Under the pieces are notes generated by a model that was not told where the DNA came from, searched no databases, and worked only from the letters and a program-made list of their open reading frames with translations. Made by a program: the position numbers and the translations under genes. Of a DNA stretch of 64,000 nucleotides, positions 12,797-21,286 are shown piece after piece (the first letter of the stretch is position 1; each line of letters starts with the position of its first letter). The DNA is from Holophagaceae bacterium (GTDB lineage: Bacteria; Acidobacteriota; Holophagae; Holophagales; Holophagaceae), in NCBI GenBank assembly GCA_016720465.1, contig JADKKO010000002.1, positions 102,001 through 166,000 on the forward strand. The letters are read 5' to 3'.

Positions 12797-13423
12797 ATGA
12801 TCAAAGGAATCATCGGCAGGAAACTGGGCATGACCCAGATCTTCAATGAAAAAGGGCAGGTCGTCCCCGTGACCGTGATCCAGGCGGGCCCCTGTGTGGT
12901 GGTGCAGCGCAAAACCGCCGCCAAAGAGGGCTATGACGCCATCCAGATCGGCTTCGTGGATCCCAGCGGCGGCAAGCGCGCCAGCAAGCCCGAGAGGGGC
13001 CACGCGGAGAAGCACGGCGTCGCTCCGGTCCGCGTGCTGCGCGAGTTCAAAGTCGATTCGTCCGATCCCGCGAAGGAAGGCGATAGCGTCCTCGTGGGCC
13101 AGTTCGAAGCCAAAGTCAAAGTCAATGTCGTCGGCACCAGCAAGGGCAAGGGCTTCGCGGGCGTCATGAAGCGCCACCACTTCAAGGGTGGCCGCGCGAC
13201 CCACGGCTCCATGCACCACCGCGCTCCTGGTTCCATCGGCGGCTCTTCCGATCCCAGCCGTGTTTTTCCCGGCATGCGCATGGGCGGCCACATGGGCGCC
13301 GAACAGGTGACCGTGAGGAACCTGGAAATCGCCTCGGTGGATTCCGAAAACAACCTTCTGCTCATCAAGGGCGCCGTTCCCGGCCCCAAGGGTGGGTACG
13401 TCGTGATCAAGCAGGAGGCCTGA
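12797..13423 (+). CDS. rplC: 50S ribosomal protein L3
   Basis: 208 residues. GTSKGKGFAGVMKRHHF and RVFPGMRMGGHMG are the L3 signature blocks, contacting 23S rRNA near the peptidyl transferase centre. GAGCAG-type spacing upstream and the adjacent rplD (1 base between stop and start) show operon membership. Length and sequence look ordinary. Confidence 0.98.
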   Translation: MIKGIIGRKLGMTQIFNEKGQVVPVTVIQAGPCVVVQRKTAAKEGYDAIQIGFVDPSGGKRASKPERGHAEKHGVAPVRVLREFKVDSSDPAKEGDSVLVGQFEAKVKVNVVGTSKGKGFAGVMKRHHFKGGRATHGSMHHRAPGSIGGSSDPSRVFPGMRMGGHMGAEQVTVRNLEIASVDSENNLLLIKGAVPGPKGGYVVIKQEA

Positions 13424-13424
13424 G

Positions 13425-14060
13425 ATGGCGACCTTCCAGCACCCTGTCGTGAACCTCGACGGCAAGCAGGCCGGCACTGTGGACCTGCTGCCCGAAGTCT
13501 TCAAGCTTGAAGACATCAATACCCATCTGATCTGGGAAGCGGTCCGCCACTTCCTGGCCAAGCGCCGCGCCGGCACCGCCAAGACCAAGGACAAGTCCGA
13601 AGTCTCCGGTTCGGGCAAGAAGCTCTGGAAGCAGAAGGGCACCGGCCGCGCCCGCATCGGCTCGATCCGTTCGATGATCTGGAAGGGCGGCGGCACGGCC
13701 CATGGCCCGAATCCGCGCTCCTACGATTACGCTTTCCCCAAGAAGGCCCGCCGATCGGCCCTCCGCAACGCGCTTTCCGTCAAGTTCTCCAAGGGCCAGT
13801 TGATGGTCGTCGAGAACTGGGAGCTCGCCACCCACAAGACCAAGGCCCTTTCGGGGACCATGGCCAAGCTGGGCGTGGGCGACCGCGCCCTGCTGGTGGG
13901 GTCCGAGGCCTCCCGCAATCTGTCCCTGGCTGCCGGGAACCACCCCAGGTTCATGACGGTCACGAGCCTGGGCGTGAATGTCTATGAGCTGCTCAAGTAC
14001 GACCAGGTTGTCTTTTCCAAGGATGCGATTCTGGCGCTGCAGGAAGTGGTGAAACCATGA
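13425..14060 (+). CDS. rplD: 50S ribosomal protein L4
   Basis: 211 residues. The extended loop KLWKQKGTGRARIGSIRS that lines the exit tunnel is present, followed by the compact C-terminal part. It binds 23S rRNA domain I; in enterobacteria it also represses the S10 operon, which cannot be judged here. The stop overlaps rplW by ATGA. Confidence 0.98.
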   Translation: MATFQHPVVNLDGKQAGTVDLLPEVFKLEDINTHLIWEAVRHFLAKRRAGTAKTKDKSEVSGSGKKLWKQKGTGRARIGSIRSMIWKGGGTAHGPNPRSYDYAFPKKARRSALRNALSVKFSKGQLMVVENWELATHKTKALSGTMAKLGVGDRALLVGSEASRNLSLAAGNHPRFMTVTSLGVNVYELLKYDQVVFSKDAILALQEVVKP

Positions 14061-14338
14061 CTAAGATTTTCGAAGTGATCCGCAAGCCGCTGCTGACCGA
14101 AAAAGGCCAGATCCTGCGGGAGAGCAATGTCCAGGTGTTCGAAGTGGCTCCCTGGGCCAACAAGCACCAAATCAAAGAGGCCGCCGAGCTCCTGCTCCAG
14201 GCCAAGGTGAAGTCCATCCGCACCGTCAAGGTGCACGCCAAGGCCAAGCGCCTGGGCCGCTGGGTGGGCCAGACCGCCGCATCGAAAAAGGCCTACGTCG
14301 AACTGGCGGAAGGCTCCCTTCCCGCCGCCGAGGCCTGA
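14057..14338 (+). CDS. rplW: 50S ribosomal protein L23
   Basis: 93 residues beginning MTKIFEVIRKPLLTEKG. VNKHQIKEA-type sequence (here ANKHQIKEA) and the KVHAKAKRLGR loop mark the family. It forms the tunnel-exit docking site for trigger factor and SRP. The 4-base overlap with rplD implies translational coupling. Confidence 0.97.
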   Translation: MTKIFEVIRKPLLTEKGQILRESNVQVFEVAPWANKHQIKEAAELLLQAKVKSIRTVKVHAKAKRLGRWVGQTAASKKAYVELAEGSLPAAEA

Positions 14339-14417
14339 GAGGCCCGGAAATTGATTTCAAACCCCGTGGACGGACAAGCACTGCCACTATCGCCCACACT
14401 TTTCTAAAGGCAAAACC

Positions 14418-15239
14418 ATGAGCGTAAAGATGCTCAAGCCGACCACGCCAGGTCAGCGCGGCATGTCGAAGCAAGGTTTCGAGGAAATCACGAGCGACTC
14501 CCCCGAGCGTTCCCTGATTGCCAAGAAGACCCGCACCGGCGGCCGTTCCAACACCGGGCGGATCACCACGCGGCACATCGGCGGCGGCCACAAGCAGCGC
14601 TACCGCCTGATCGACTTCAAGCGCAACAAGTTCGATGTGCCCGCCAAGGTCGCGACGATCGAATACGACCCCAACCGCACCGCCCGCATCGCCCTGCTGG
14701 TCTATGCCGACGGCGAGAAGCGCTACATCCTGGCGCCCGACGGCCTGGAAGTGGGCCGCACCGTGGTGTCCGGAAAGAACGCGGACATCCTGGTGGGCAA
14801 CACCCTGCCGCTCCGGAACATCCCGGTGGGCACCGAAATCCACAACATCGAGATGAAGCCCGGCAAGGGCGGCCAGATCGCCCGCGCCGCCGGCGCTTTC
14901 GCGCAGCTCGTGGCGAGGGACGGCGAATACGCCCAGCTCCGCCTGAAATCCGGCGAGATCCGCAAGATCCACCTGGAATGCATGGCGACCATCGGCAAGG
15001 TCGGCAACCTGCAGCACGAGAACATCGCGCTGGGCAAGGCCGGCCGCAGGATCTGGCTGGGCGTCCGCCCGACCGTCCGAGGCGTGGTCATGAACCCGGT
15101 GGACCACCCGCACGGCGGCGGCGAAGGCCGCACCTCCGGCGGCCGCCACCCGGTCACCCCCTGGGGCCAGCCGACGCGCGGATACAAGACGCGGCATAAC
15201 AACCGCACCACCAAATTCATCGTCAAGCGGATCAACTAG
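14418..15239 (+). CDS. rplB: 50S ribosomal protein L2
   Basis: 273 residues. GGGHKQRYRLIDFKRNK lies in the N-terminal rRNA-binding part and NPVDHPHGGGEGRTSGG in the C-terminal part, with the conserved histidine near the peptidyl transferase centre. A 79-base gap separates it from rplW, with AAAGG before the ATG. Confidence 0.98.
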   Translation: MSVKMLKPTTPGQRGMSKQGFEEITSDSPERSLIAKKTRTGGRSNTGRITTRHIGGGHKQRYRLIDFKRNKFDVPAKVATIEYDPNRTARIALLVYADGEKRYILAPDGLEVGRTVVSGKNADILVGNTLPLRNIPVGTEIHNIEMKPGKGGQIARAAGAFAQLVARDGEYAQLRLKSGEIRKIHLECMATIGKVGNLQHENIALGKAGRRIWLGVRPTVRGVVMNPVDHPHGGGEGRTSGGRHPVTPWGQPTRGYKTRHNNRTTKFIVKRIN

Positions 15240-15250
15240 GAGAATTCACG

Positions 15251-15535
15251 ATGGCCCGTTCTCTGAAAAAAGGCCCGTTCATCGATGGGCACCTCTCCAA
15301 GAAAGTGGACACTGCGGTTTCCACGGATGACCGCAAGATCATCAAGACCTGGTCGCGCCGCTCCACGGTGATGCCGAAGATGATCGGCCTGACCTTCGCC
15401 GTCCACAATGGCAACAAGTTCATCCCTGTCTACGTCACGGACAACATGGTTGGCCACAAGCTGGGCGAGTTCGCTCCGACCCGGACCTTCAGGGGCCACG
15501 CCGGCAAGTCCGACGCCAAAGCGAAGGGGAAATAA
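15251..15535 (+). CDS. rpsS: 30S ribosomal protein S19
   Basis: 94 residues starting MARSLKKGPFIDGHL, with the core STVMPKMIGLTFAVHNG and the GHKLGEFAPTRTF end block. S19 pairs with S13 in the 30S head and contacts the A-site finger. It is close to rplB and rplV, in one operon. Confidence 0.98.
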   Translation: MARSLKKGPFIDGHLSKKVDTAVSTDDRKIIKTWSRRSTVMPKMIGLTFAVHNGNKFIPVYVTDNMVGHKLGEFAPTRTFRGHAGKSDAKAKGK

Positions 15536-15538
15536 GCC

Positions 15539-15925
15539 ATGACCATGAATTCCAAATCTCCCGCGCAGGCCGACATCGCGGCCAGCGCCACGATCCGCCA
15601 CCTCCGCGGCTCGGCCCAGAAGGCCCGGCTCGTGGTGGACCTCATCCGCGGCAAGCAGATCGGCGAAGCCCAGTGGGTCCTCGCCAGCACCAAGAAATAC
15701 GCCTCGGAGCCCATCCGCAAACTGCTCGATTCCGCCGTGGCCAACGCCCTGGACAAGAATCCTTCCGTGAACCCCGACGAACTGATGGTCAAGTCGGTGT
15801 TCGTGGACGAGGGCTTCCGCATGAAGCGCGTCCGCCCTGCGCCCATGGGCCGCGCCTACCGCGTGCAGAAGCGCACCTGCCACATCACCATTCAGCTCGC
15901 CGCCGTAACCGGCGAGGAGGCGTAG
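15539..15925 (+). CDS. rplV: 50S ribosomal protein L22
   Basis: 128 residues. RGSAQKARLVVDLIRGK and the beta-hairpin segment with MKRVRPAPMGRAYR, which narrows the exit tunnel, are visible. The N-terminus is about 12 residues longer than minimal L22. It starts 3 bases after rpsS. Confidence 0.97.
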   Translation: MTMNSKSPAQADIAASATIRHLRGSAQKARLVVDLIRGKQIGEAQWVLASTKKYASEPIRKLLDSAVANALDKNPSVNPDELMVKSVFVDEGFRMKRVRPAPMGRAYRVQKRTCHITIQLAAVTGEEA

Positions 15926-15927
15926 TC

Positions 15928-16575
15928 ATGGGTCAAAAAGTCCACCCTTTCGGGTTCCGCATCATCTATTCCAAGAACTGGCACAGCAAGTGGTACTCCA
16001 AGCGGGACTACGCCACCATGCTGCACGAGGACCTGAAGCTCCGCAAAGAGCTCAAGGCCCAGCTGCACGCGCTCAACGCCATGATCAGCAAGATCGACAT
16101 CGAGCGCGCCGCGGACAAGGTCACAGTGCGCATCTTCACCGCGCGCCCCGGCATCGTCATCGGCCGCAAGGGCTCCGAGATCGACAAGCTCCGTGAAGAC
16201 CTCCAAGCGAAGCTCAAGCGCCCCGTCGCCGTCGACATCCAGGAAATCAAGAAGCCGGAAATCGACGCGCAGCTCGTGGCTGAGGGCGTGGCCCAGCAGC
16301 TCGAGCGCCGCATCGCCTTCCGCCGCGCCATGCGCAAGGCCGAAGAAGCCGCCATCCGCTTCGGCGCCAAGGGCTTCAAGATCAAGGTCTCCGGCCGCCT
16401 GAACGGCGCCGAGATCGCCCGGACCGAAGACTACCTCTCCGGCCAGATGCCCCTCCAGACCATCAAGGCCAACGTGGACTACGGCTTCGCCGAAGCCAAG
16501 ACCACCTACGGCATCATCGGTGTGAAGGTGTGGGTGAACCTGCCGGATTCGGCTGTCGAAACCGTGAAGCGCTGA
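15928..16575 (+). CDS. rpsC: 30S ribosomal protein S3
   Basis: 215 residues from ATG 15928, beginning MGQKVHPFGFRI. A type II KH domain contains RPGIVIGRKGSEIDKLR, and the C-terminal domain contains GAKGFKIKVSGRLNGAEIAR. The same frame opens earlier inside rplV, but the canonical start lies 2 bases after the rplV stop. S3 forms part of the mRNA entry channel. Confidence 0.98.
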   Translation: MGQKVHPFGFRIIYSKNWHSKWYSKRDYATMLHEDLKLRKELKAQLHALNAMISKIDIERAADKVTVRIFTARPGIVIGRKGSEIDKLREDLQAKLKRPVAVDIQEIKKPEIDAQLVAEGVAQQLERRIAFRRAMRKAEEAAIRFGAKGFKIKVSGRLNGAEIARTEDYLSGQMPLQTIKANVDYGFAEAKTTYGIIGVKVWVNLPDSAVETVKR

Positions 16576-16587
16576 GGTGACCTAACC

Positions 16588-17007
16588 ATGTTGATGCCCA
16601 AGAAAGTCAAAAACCGCAAGGTTCAAAAAGGCCGGGTCAAAGGCCAGGCCACCCGTGGCGCCGAGCTCGCATTCGGCGATTTCGGCCTCAAAGCGCTCGA
16701 CCACTGCTGGCTCACCAACCGCCAGATCGAGGCCGCCCGTATCGCCATGACCCGCCACGTCAAGCGCGGCGGCAAGATCTGGATCCGGGTCTTCCCGGAC
16801 CGGCCCACCACGTCGAAACCTGCCGAGACCCGCATGGGCAGCGGCAAGGGCGCGCCGGACGGCTGGGTCTGCGTGATCCGCCCGGGACGCATCCTCTTCG
16901 AGATGGAAGGCATCACCGAGGACCTGGCCCGCGAAGCCCTGGCCTTGGCGCAGCAGAAACTGCCTTTCGCGTCTGAGTTCATCACCCGCACGCCGCCTGA
17001 AGAATAG
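16588..17007 (+). CDS. rplP: 50S ribosomal protein L16
   Basis: 139 residues starting MLMPKKVKNRKVQKGR, matching the MLxPKR start of the family. TRHVKRGGKIWIRVFPD and the arginine-containing RMGSGKGAPDGWV loop near the A site are conserved. A second ATG at 16594 is possible but less like the family. Confidence 0.98.
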   Translation: MLMPKKVKNRKVQKGRVKGQATRGAELAFGDFGLKALDHCWLTNRQIEAARIAMTRHVKRGGKIWIRVFPDRPTTSKPAETRMGSGKGAPDGWVCVIRPGRILFEMEGITEDLAREALALAQQKLPFASEFITRTPPEE

Positions 17008-17015
17008 AGGAACCC

Positions 17016-17222
17016 ATGAGCAAAAAGAACCCCTTCAGCGCATTCACAGACAAGAACACCGAAGAGCTGGCGCAGCTTGAGGCCGAATTGGCCGCCAAGC
17101 GGTTCACCCTGCGTTTCCAGCATGCCGTGGGCCAAGTGGAGAATTCCGCCGAGATCCGCAAGACCCGCCGCGAGTTGGCCCGCGTCAAGACCGCGCTGGC
17201 CTCCAAAATGGCCGCAGAGTAG
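17016..17222 (+). CDS. rpmC: 50S ribosomal protein L29
   Basis: 68 residues, two predicted helices. LTEAELAAKRFTLRFQ-type sequence (here ELEAELAAKRFTLRFQ-like) and the KTRRELARVKTAL second helix identify the family. It sits at the tunnel exit beside L23. It is in the conserved position between rplP and rpsQ. Confidence 0.94.
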   Translation: MSKKNPFSAFTDKNTEELAQLEAELAAKRFTLRFQHAVGQVENSAEIRKTRRELARVKTALASKMAAE

Positions 17223-17231
17223 GAGACTGGG

Positions 17232-17489
17232 ATGAGCCTCGAAACTAAAATGATCCGCAGCGGCATCGTGGTGTCCAGCAAGGCCGACAAGACCGTGGTC
17301 GTGAAGGTGGAACGCAAGTTCCAGCACCCGCTGTACCACCGCACTGTGAAGCAGTCGAAGAAATTCATGGCCCACGATGAAACCAACGCCTGCGGCATCG
17401 GCGACCTGGTGAAGATCGTGGAGTCCCGTCCCTTGTCCAAACGCAAGCGCTGGGCGGTCCTCGAGATCGTCCAAAAAGCTGGCGAGTAA
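17232..17489 (+). CDS. rpsQ: 30S ribosomal protein S17
   Basis: 85 residues. GIVVSSKADKTVVVKVER and the DLVKIVESRPLSKRKRW block are the OB-fold signature of S17, a primary 16S rRNA binder. Normal length and position. Confidence 0.97.
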   Translation: MSLETKMIRSGIVVSSKADKTVVVKVERKFQHPLYHRTVKQSKKFMAHDETNACGIGDLVKIVESRPLSKRKRWAVLEIVQKAGE

Positions 17490-17498
17490 GGAGATCCG

Positions 17499-17867
17499 AT
17501 GATTCAAATGGGATCCATGCTCACGGTCGCCGATAATTCCGGCGCGAAAAAGATCTGCTGCATCCTGCCGCTCGGCGGGGGCGTCGGCCGGATCGCCCAG
17601 CTGGGCGATGTCATCACCGCCTCCGTCAAGGAAGCCATTCCGGGCGGCACCGTGAAGAAGAAAGCCGTCGTCCAGGCCGTCATCGTGCGGCAGCGCAAGG
17701 CTTTCCGCCGGAAGGACGGAAGCTACATCCGCTTCGACGAGAACGCCGCCGTCCTCATCAAGAAGGATGGCGAACCCGTGGGGACCCGCGTGTTCGGGCC
17801 CGTGGCGCGCGAGCTTCGCGAGCGCAAATACATGAAGATCGTGTCTCTCGCTCCTGAGGTGATCTAA
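17499..17867 (+). CDS. rplN: 50S ribosomal protein L14
   Basis: 122 residues, exactly the usual length. TVADNSGAKKICCI at the start and RVFGPVARELRERKYMKIVS near the end are diagnostic. It contacts L19 and helix 14 of 16S rRNA in the intersubunit bridge. The last base of its TAA stop is the first base of the rplX ATG. Confidence 0.98.
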   Translation: MIQMGSMLTVADNSGAKKICCILPLGGGVGRIAQLGDVITASVKEAIPGGTVKKKAVVQAVIVRQRKAFRRKDGSYIRFDENAAVLIKKDGEPVGTRVFGPVARELRERKYMKIVSLAPEVI

Positions 17868-18139
17868 TGCCGGCCATGAAGATGAAGCTGAAAAAAGGCG
17901 ACCAGGTCGTCGTGATCGCAGGCAAGGACAAGGGCAAAGTCGGACTAGTCTCCAAGGTCAACCCCTCCACGAACCGTGTGCTCGTCGCGGGCGTCAACAT
18001 GATCAAGAAGGCCACCAAGGCCAATCCTCAGACCGGCGAAGAAGGCGGGATGATCCCAAAGGAAGCCACGATCCACGCTTCCAACGTGATGATGCTGGAC
18101 CCCGCCACCAATAAGCCGACGCGCAAACGCCCGGCTTGA
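17867..18139 (+). CDS. rplX: 50S ribosomal protein L24
   Basis: 90 residues. The KOW motif KGDQVVVIAGKDKGKVG begins at about residue 7, and EGGMIPKEATIHASNVM follows. It initiates 50S assembly. One-base overlap with rplN shows coupling; a 205-base gap follows, which is unusual inside this cluster. Confidence 0.97.
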   Translation: MPAMKMKLKKGDQVVVIAGKDKGKVGLVSKVNPSTNRVLVAGVNMIKKATKANPQTGEEGGMIPKEATIHASNVMMLDPATNKPTRKRPA

Positions 18140-18196
18140 GCCATCCCCAAGATCTTTCGGCTTCCTTATCCGTTCTGGCCGTGAGATGATCGTCCT

Positions 18197-18216
18197 TCCG
18201 CCCTCTCCAGGGCGGA
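18197..18216 (+). other. Hairpin in the rplX-rplE gap
   Basis: TCCGCCCT (18197-18204) pairs perfectly with AGGGCGGA (18209-18216) around CTCC. No T-run follows. The position just before rplE is where S8 autoregulation acts in enterobacteria, but no S8 site can be asserted. Confidence 0.45.
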
Positions 18217-18344
18217 CTCGTTTGAAAACCTGAGGTTGAGGGGAAACGGGAAGCGGCCGCGCCAATTGGTGCCCGGCGTGCGACCCAAGCCTCCTCGCTC
18301 TCCCGAACCCCGGGGCCCCTGCGCCCTCGGAAATGGAGGAAGCA

Positions 18345-18908
18345 ATGTCCAAAGCACAAGAGCATCCTGTGCCCCGCCTGAAAGCCCATTATTCCAGCAA
18401 GGTGGTTCCGGCCCTCCAGTCGGAATTCGCTTTCGGCTCCATCATGCAGGTGCCGAAGCTCGAAAAGATCGTCCTGAACATGGGCGTCGGCGAAGCCATC
18501 CAGAACATCAAGATCCTGGATGTGGCCGTCGAGGAGCTCACCACCATCGCCGGGCAGAAGGCCATCGTCCGCAAGTCCAAGAAGAGCGTGGCCCAGTTCA
18601 AGCTGCGCGAGGGCATGCCCATCGCCTGCATGGTCACCCTGCGCGGGCCCCGCATGTGGGAATTCATGGACCGCCTCATCGCGCTGTCCCTGCCCCGCGT
18701 GCGCGACTTCCGCGGCGTCCCCACCCGCTCCTTCGACGGACGCGGGAACTACACCCTGGGCATCAAGGACCAGTTGATCTTCCAGGAAATCGACTTCGCG
18801 AAGGTGGACAAGCTCAAGGGCATGAACATCACTTTCGTGACCACTGCCAAGAACGACGCCGAAGCGCGCGCCCTGCTGACCCAGCTCGGCATGCCTTTCC
18901 GTAAGTAG
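18345..18908 (+). CDS. rplE: 50S ribosomal protein L5
   Basis: 187 residues from ATG 18345, which is preceded by GGAGGA at 18335-18340. An upstream in-frame ATG (18333) overlaps that ribosome binding site and is less likely. KIVLNMGVGEA, KAIVRKSKKSVAQFKLREG and FRGVPTRSFDGRGNY are L5 blocks. It binds 5S rRNA in the central protuberance. Confidence 0.97.
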   Translation: MSKAQEHPVPRLKAHYSSKVVPALQSEFAFGSIMQVPKLEKIVLNMGVGEAIQNIKILDVAVEELTTIAGQKAIVRKSKKSVAQFKLREGMPIACMVTLRGPRMWEFMDRLIALSLPRVRDFRGVPTRSFDGRGNYTLGIKDQLIFQEIDFAKVDKLKGMNITFVTTAKNDAEARALLTQLGMPFRK

Positions 18909-18921
18909 CAGGAGATTAGAC

Positions 18922-19107
18922 ATGGCCCGCATCGCGAAGATGTACAAAGACAGCCAGCCACCGAAATTCTCGACCCAGCACCGGAACCGCTGCCTGAGCT
19001 GCGGCCGTTCCAGGGGCTACATCGGCAAGTTCAAGCTGTGCCGCATCTGCTTCCGTAAACATGCGCTGGCCGGCGAACTGCCCGGCGTGCAGAAGTCCAG
19101 CTGGTAA
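18922..19107 (+). CDS. rpsN: 30S ribosomal protein S14, zinc-binding type
   Basis: 61 residues. Two CxxC pairs (CLSCGR and CRICFR) form the zinc site, placing it in the short C+ class rather than the 100-residue zinc-free class. The C-terminal GELPGVQKSSW is canonical. Confidence 0.97.
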   Translation: MARIAKMYKDSQPPKFSTQHRNRCLSCGRSRGYIGKFKLCRICFRKHALAGELPGVQKSSW

Positions 19108-19116
19108 GGGGCAACC

Positions 19117-19512
19117 ATGTACACAGATCCTATTGCCGATTACCTGACCCGCATCCGCAACGGCATCATGGCCGGCCACACGGCCGTCGTGGTGCCCGCC
19201 AGCAAGATGAAGGAGAACCTCTCCGCCATCCTGAAGCAGGAGGGGTACATCCACTCCTACAAGGCCGTCGAGCACGAAGGCCGGAACTACCTCGTCCTCA
19301 ACCTCAAGTACCTGAAGGACAAGGCCAACGTGATCCACGGCATCAAGCGGATCTCCCGTCCGGGCCTGCGCATCTTCGCCGGGGTGCATGAGATCGCCGA
19401 AGTGCATGGCGGCCTCGGCATCTCCATCCTCACCACGCCCAAGGGCGTGATGACCGGCAAGGATGCCCAGAAGCAGAACGTCGGCGGCGAGATCATCGCC
19501 TATGTCTGGTAG
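19117..19512 (+). CDS. rpsH: 30S ribosomal protein S8
   Basis: 131 residues. TDPIADYLTRIRNG at the start and GGEIIAYVW at the end are diagnostic. S8 binds helix 21 of 16S rRNA and, in other bacteria, represses the spc operon. Confidence 0.97.
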   Translation: MYTDPIADYLTRIRNGIMAGHTAVVVPASKMKENLSAILKQEGYIHSYKAVEHEGRNYLVLNLKYLKDKANVIHGIKRISRPGLRIFAGVHEIAEVHGGLGISILTTPKGVMTGKDAQKQNVGGEIIAYVW

Positions 19513-19582
19513 CCGCCCTTCAACCCTTTTTCCTGAAATGGGCGACAGGCCCTGACCTGAGCCCTCATCTAAGGATTCCAAC

Positions 19583-20119
19583 ATGTCTCGAATCGGAAAA
19601 ATGCCCGTGACTCTGCCCAAGGGCGTGACCGTCACAGTCAACGGGGCTGAGGCCGTGGTCGCAGGCGCCAAGGGCAAGATCAACTGCCCGATCCCCAAGG
19701 GGATCAGCCTCGACATCAAGGCCGACTCCATCACCTTCCTGCGGGCCGACGAGCAGGCCCAGACCCGCGCCTTCCACGGCCTCGCCCGCGCGCTTGTGAA
19801 CAACGCCGTCCAGGGCGTCACCGAGGGCTGGAAGAAGGAGCTGGACATGGTCGGCGTCGGCTACAAGGCCGCCATGGACGGCGCGAAACTGCGCCTCGAC
19901 CTGGGCTACAGCCATCCCATTTTCTACGAAGCCCCCGCGGGCATCGCCCTGCAGGTCGAAAAGGCCACCCATATCGTGGTGACCGGCAGCGACCGGCAGC
20001 TGGTGGGCCAGGTGGCTGCCGACATCCGCAAGTTCCGCAAACCCGAGCCGTACAAGGGCAAGGGCGTCATGTACACCGGCGAAGTCATCCGCCGCAAGGC
20101 CGGCAAGACCGGAAAGTAG
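19583..20119 (+). CDS. rplF: 50S ribosomal protein L6
   Basis: 178 residues. SRIGKMPVTLPKGV begins the first of two similar domains, and PEPYKGKGVMYTGEVIRRK ends the second; both are family signatures. It binds helix 97 near the GTPase centre. A 70-base spacer from rpsH has no obvious structure. Confidence 0.98.
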   Translation: MSRIGKMPVTLPKGVTVTVNGAEAVVAGAKGKINCPIPKGISLDIKADSITFLRADEQAQTRAFHGLARALVNNAVQGVTEGWKKELDMVGVGYKAAMDGAKLRLDLGYSHPIFYEAPAGIALQVEKATHIVVTGSDRQLVGQVAADIRKFRKPEPYKGKGVMYTGEVIRRKAGKTGK

Positions 20120-20128
20120 GGGGGAGCC

Positions 20129-20506
20129 ATGGCCACATCAACCGAACTCAGAAACCTCGCCTCGCGGCGCGAAAAGACCAAGGCCCGGATCCGCGGGCGG
20201 CTCTCGGGCACCGCGGAACGTCCCCGCCTCACGATCTACAAGAGCCTCAAGCGCATCTACGTGCAGGCCGTGGACGACTCCAAGGGCGTCACCGTGGCTT
20301 CCGCCTCCAGCCTGGAGAAGGATCTGCGCGCCAAGCTCTCCAACGGTGCGAACATCGACGCCGCCAAGGCGGTGGGAGCGAGCATCGCCGCCCGTCTGCA
20401 GGAAAAGGGCATCAAGGCGGTGGTCTTCGACCGCAATGGTTATCTCTATCACGGCCGCGTGAAAGCGCTCGCCGACAGCGCCCGCGAAGCCGGGCTGCAG
20501 TTTTGA
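20129..20506 (+). CDS. rplR: 50S ribosomal protein L18
   Basis: 125 residues. RPRLTIYKSLKRIYVQAVDD and VVFDRNGYLYHGRVKALAD are the conserved parts that bind 5S rRNA with L5. The basic N-terminus is typical. It lies 9 bases after rplF. Confidence 0.97.
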   Translation: MATSTELRNLASRREKTKARIRGRLSGTAERPRLTIYKSLKRIYVQAVDDSKGVTVASASSLEKDLRAKLSNGANIDAAKAVGASIAARLQEKGIKAVVFDRNGYLYHGRVKALADSAREAGLQF

Positions 20507-20518
20507 GGAGCTAAGGGA

Positions 20519-21046
20519 ATGGCGAACGAGCGCAGCGACAGACACAGCAGCCAGGGCGCTGCTGAACAGCAGAGCGAATTCAAGGACCAGGTCATCTACG
20601 TGGGCCGCGTCACCAAGGTCGTCAAGGGAGGCAAGAACTTCTCCTTCTCGGCGCTGGTGGTGGTGGGCGACGGCAATGGCCGGGTCGGTTTCGGCCTGGG
20701 CAAGGCCCTCGAGGTCCCTTCGGCCATCAAGAAGGGGATCGAGAGCGCCAAGCGCAACATGATCAAGGTCCCGGTGACCCCCAACGGCAGCCTGCCGCAT
20801 CCGATCCAGGGCCATTTCGGCGCGGGCTCGGTGCTCATGAAGCCCGCGCCCCAGGGCACGGGCATCATCGCCGGCGCCGCGGTGCGAGCCGTCATGGAGG
20901 CAGCGGGGATCCACAACGTCCTGACCAAGAGCCTCGGTTCCAGCAATCCTCACAACGTGGTTCGCGCCACATTCCAGGGTCTTGCGGCTCTCATGGACCC
21001 CTACACGGTCATGACCAACCGCGGTCTGGACCAGGCGGAGGCCTAA
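20519..21046 (+). CDS. rpsE: 30S ribosomal protein S5
   Basis: 175 residues. After a hydrophilic N-terminal extension of about 20 residues comes the double-stranded RNA-binding domain (RVTKVVKGGKNFSFSALVV) and the C-terminal domain with GTGIIAGAAVRAVMEAAG. S5 is involved in decoding fidelity and the mRNA helicase site. Confidence 0.98.
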   Translation: MANERSDRHSSQGAAEQQSEFKDQVIYVGRVTKVVKGGKNFSFSALVVVGDGNGRVGFGLGKALEVPSAIKKGIESAKRNMIKVPVTPNGSLPHPIQGHFGAGSVLMKPAPQGTGIIAGAAVRAVMEAAGIHNVLTKSLGSSNPHNVVRATFQGLAALMDPYTVMTNRGLDQAEA

Positions 21047-21047
21047 G

Positions 21048-21275
21048 ATGCCAAACCAGCCCAAGCAGAACCCGCCCAGCAAGGCCCTGATCGGCAAGAA
21101 CGTGGTCATCACGCTCCGCCGCTCGATCATCTGCACCGTGCCCAAGCACAAGGCTTTTGCCCAGACCCTTTGCCTGAAGCGCCCCGGCGACACCCGCGAG
21201 TGTGTGTACACCGCCAATGTCCACGGGATGCTCAAGCTGATGCCCCACCTTATTGACATTACGGTCAAGGGTTAG
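21048..21275 (+). CDS. rpmD: 50S ribosomal protein L30
   Basis: 75 residues, somewhat long for L30. The ferredoxin-like core is recognisable in VVITLRRSIICTVPKHKAFAQTL. The N-terminus carries about 12 extra residues and the sequence is divergent, so identification rests partly on its fixed place between rpsE and rplO, where L30 occurs. Confidence 0.85.
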   Translation: MPNQPKQNPPSKALIGKNVVITLRRSIICTVPKHKAFAQTLCLKRPGDTRECVYTANVHGMLKLMPHLIDITVKG

Positions 21276-21286
21276 AGGAGAACGTC

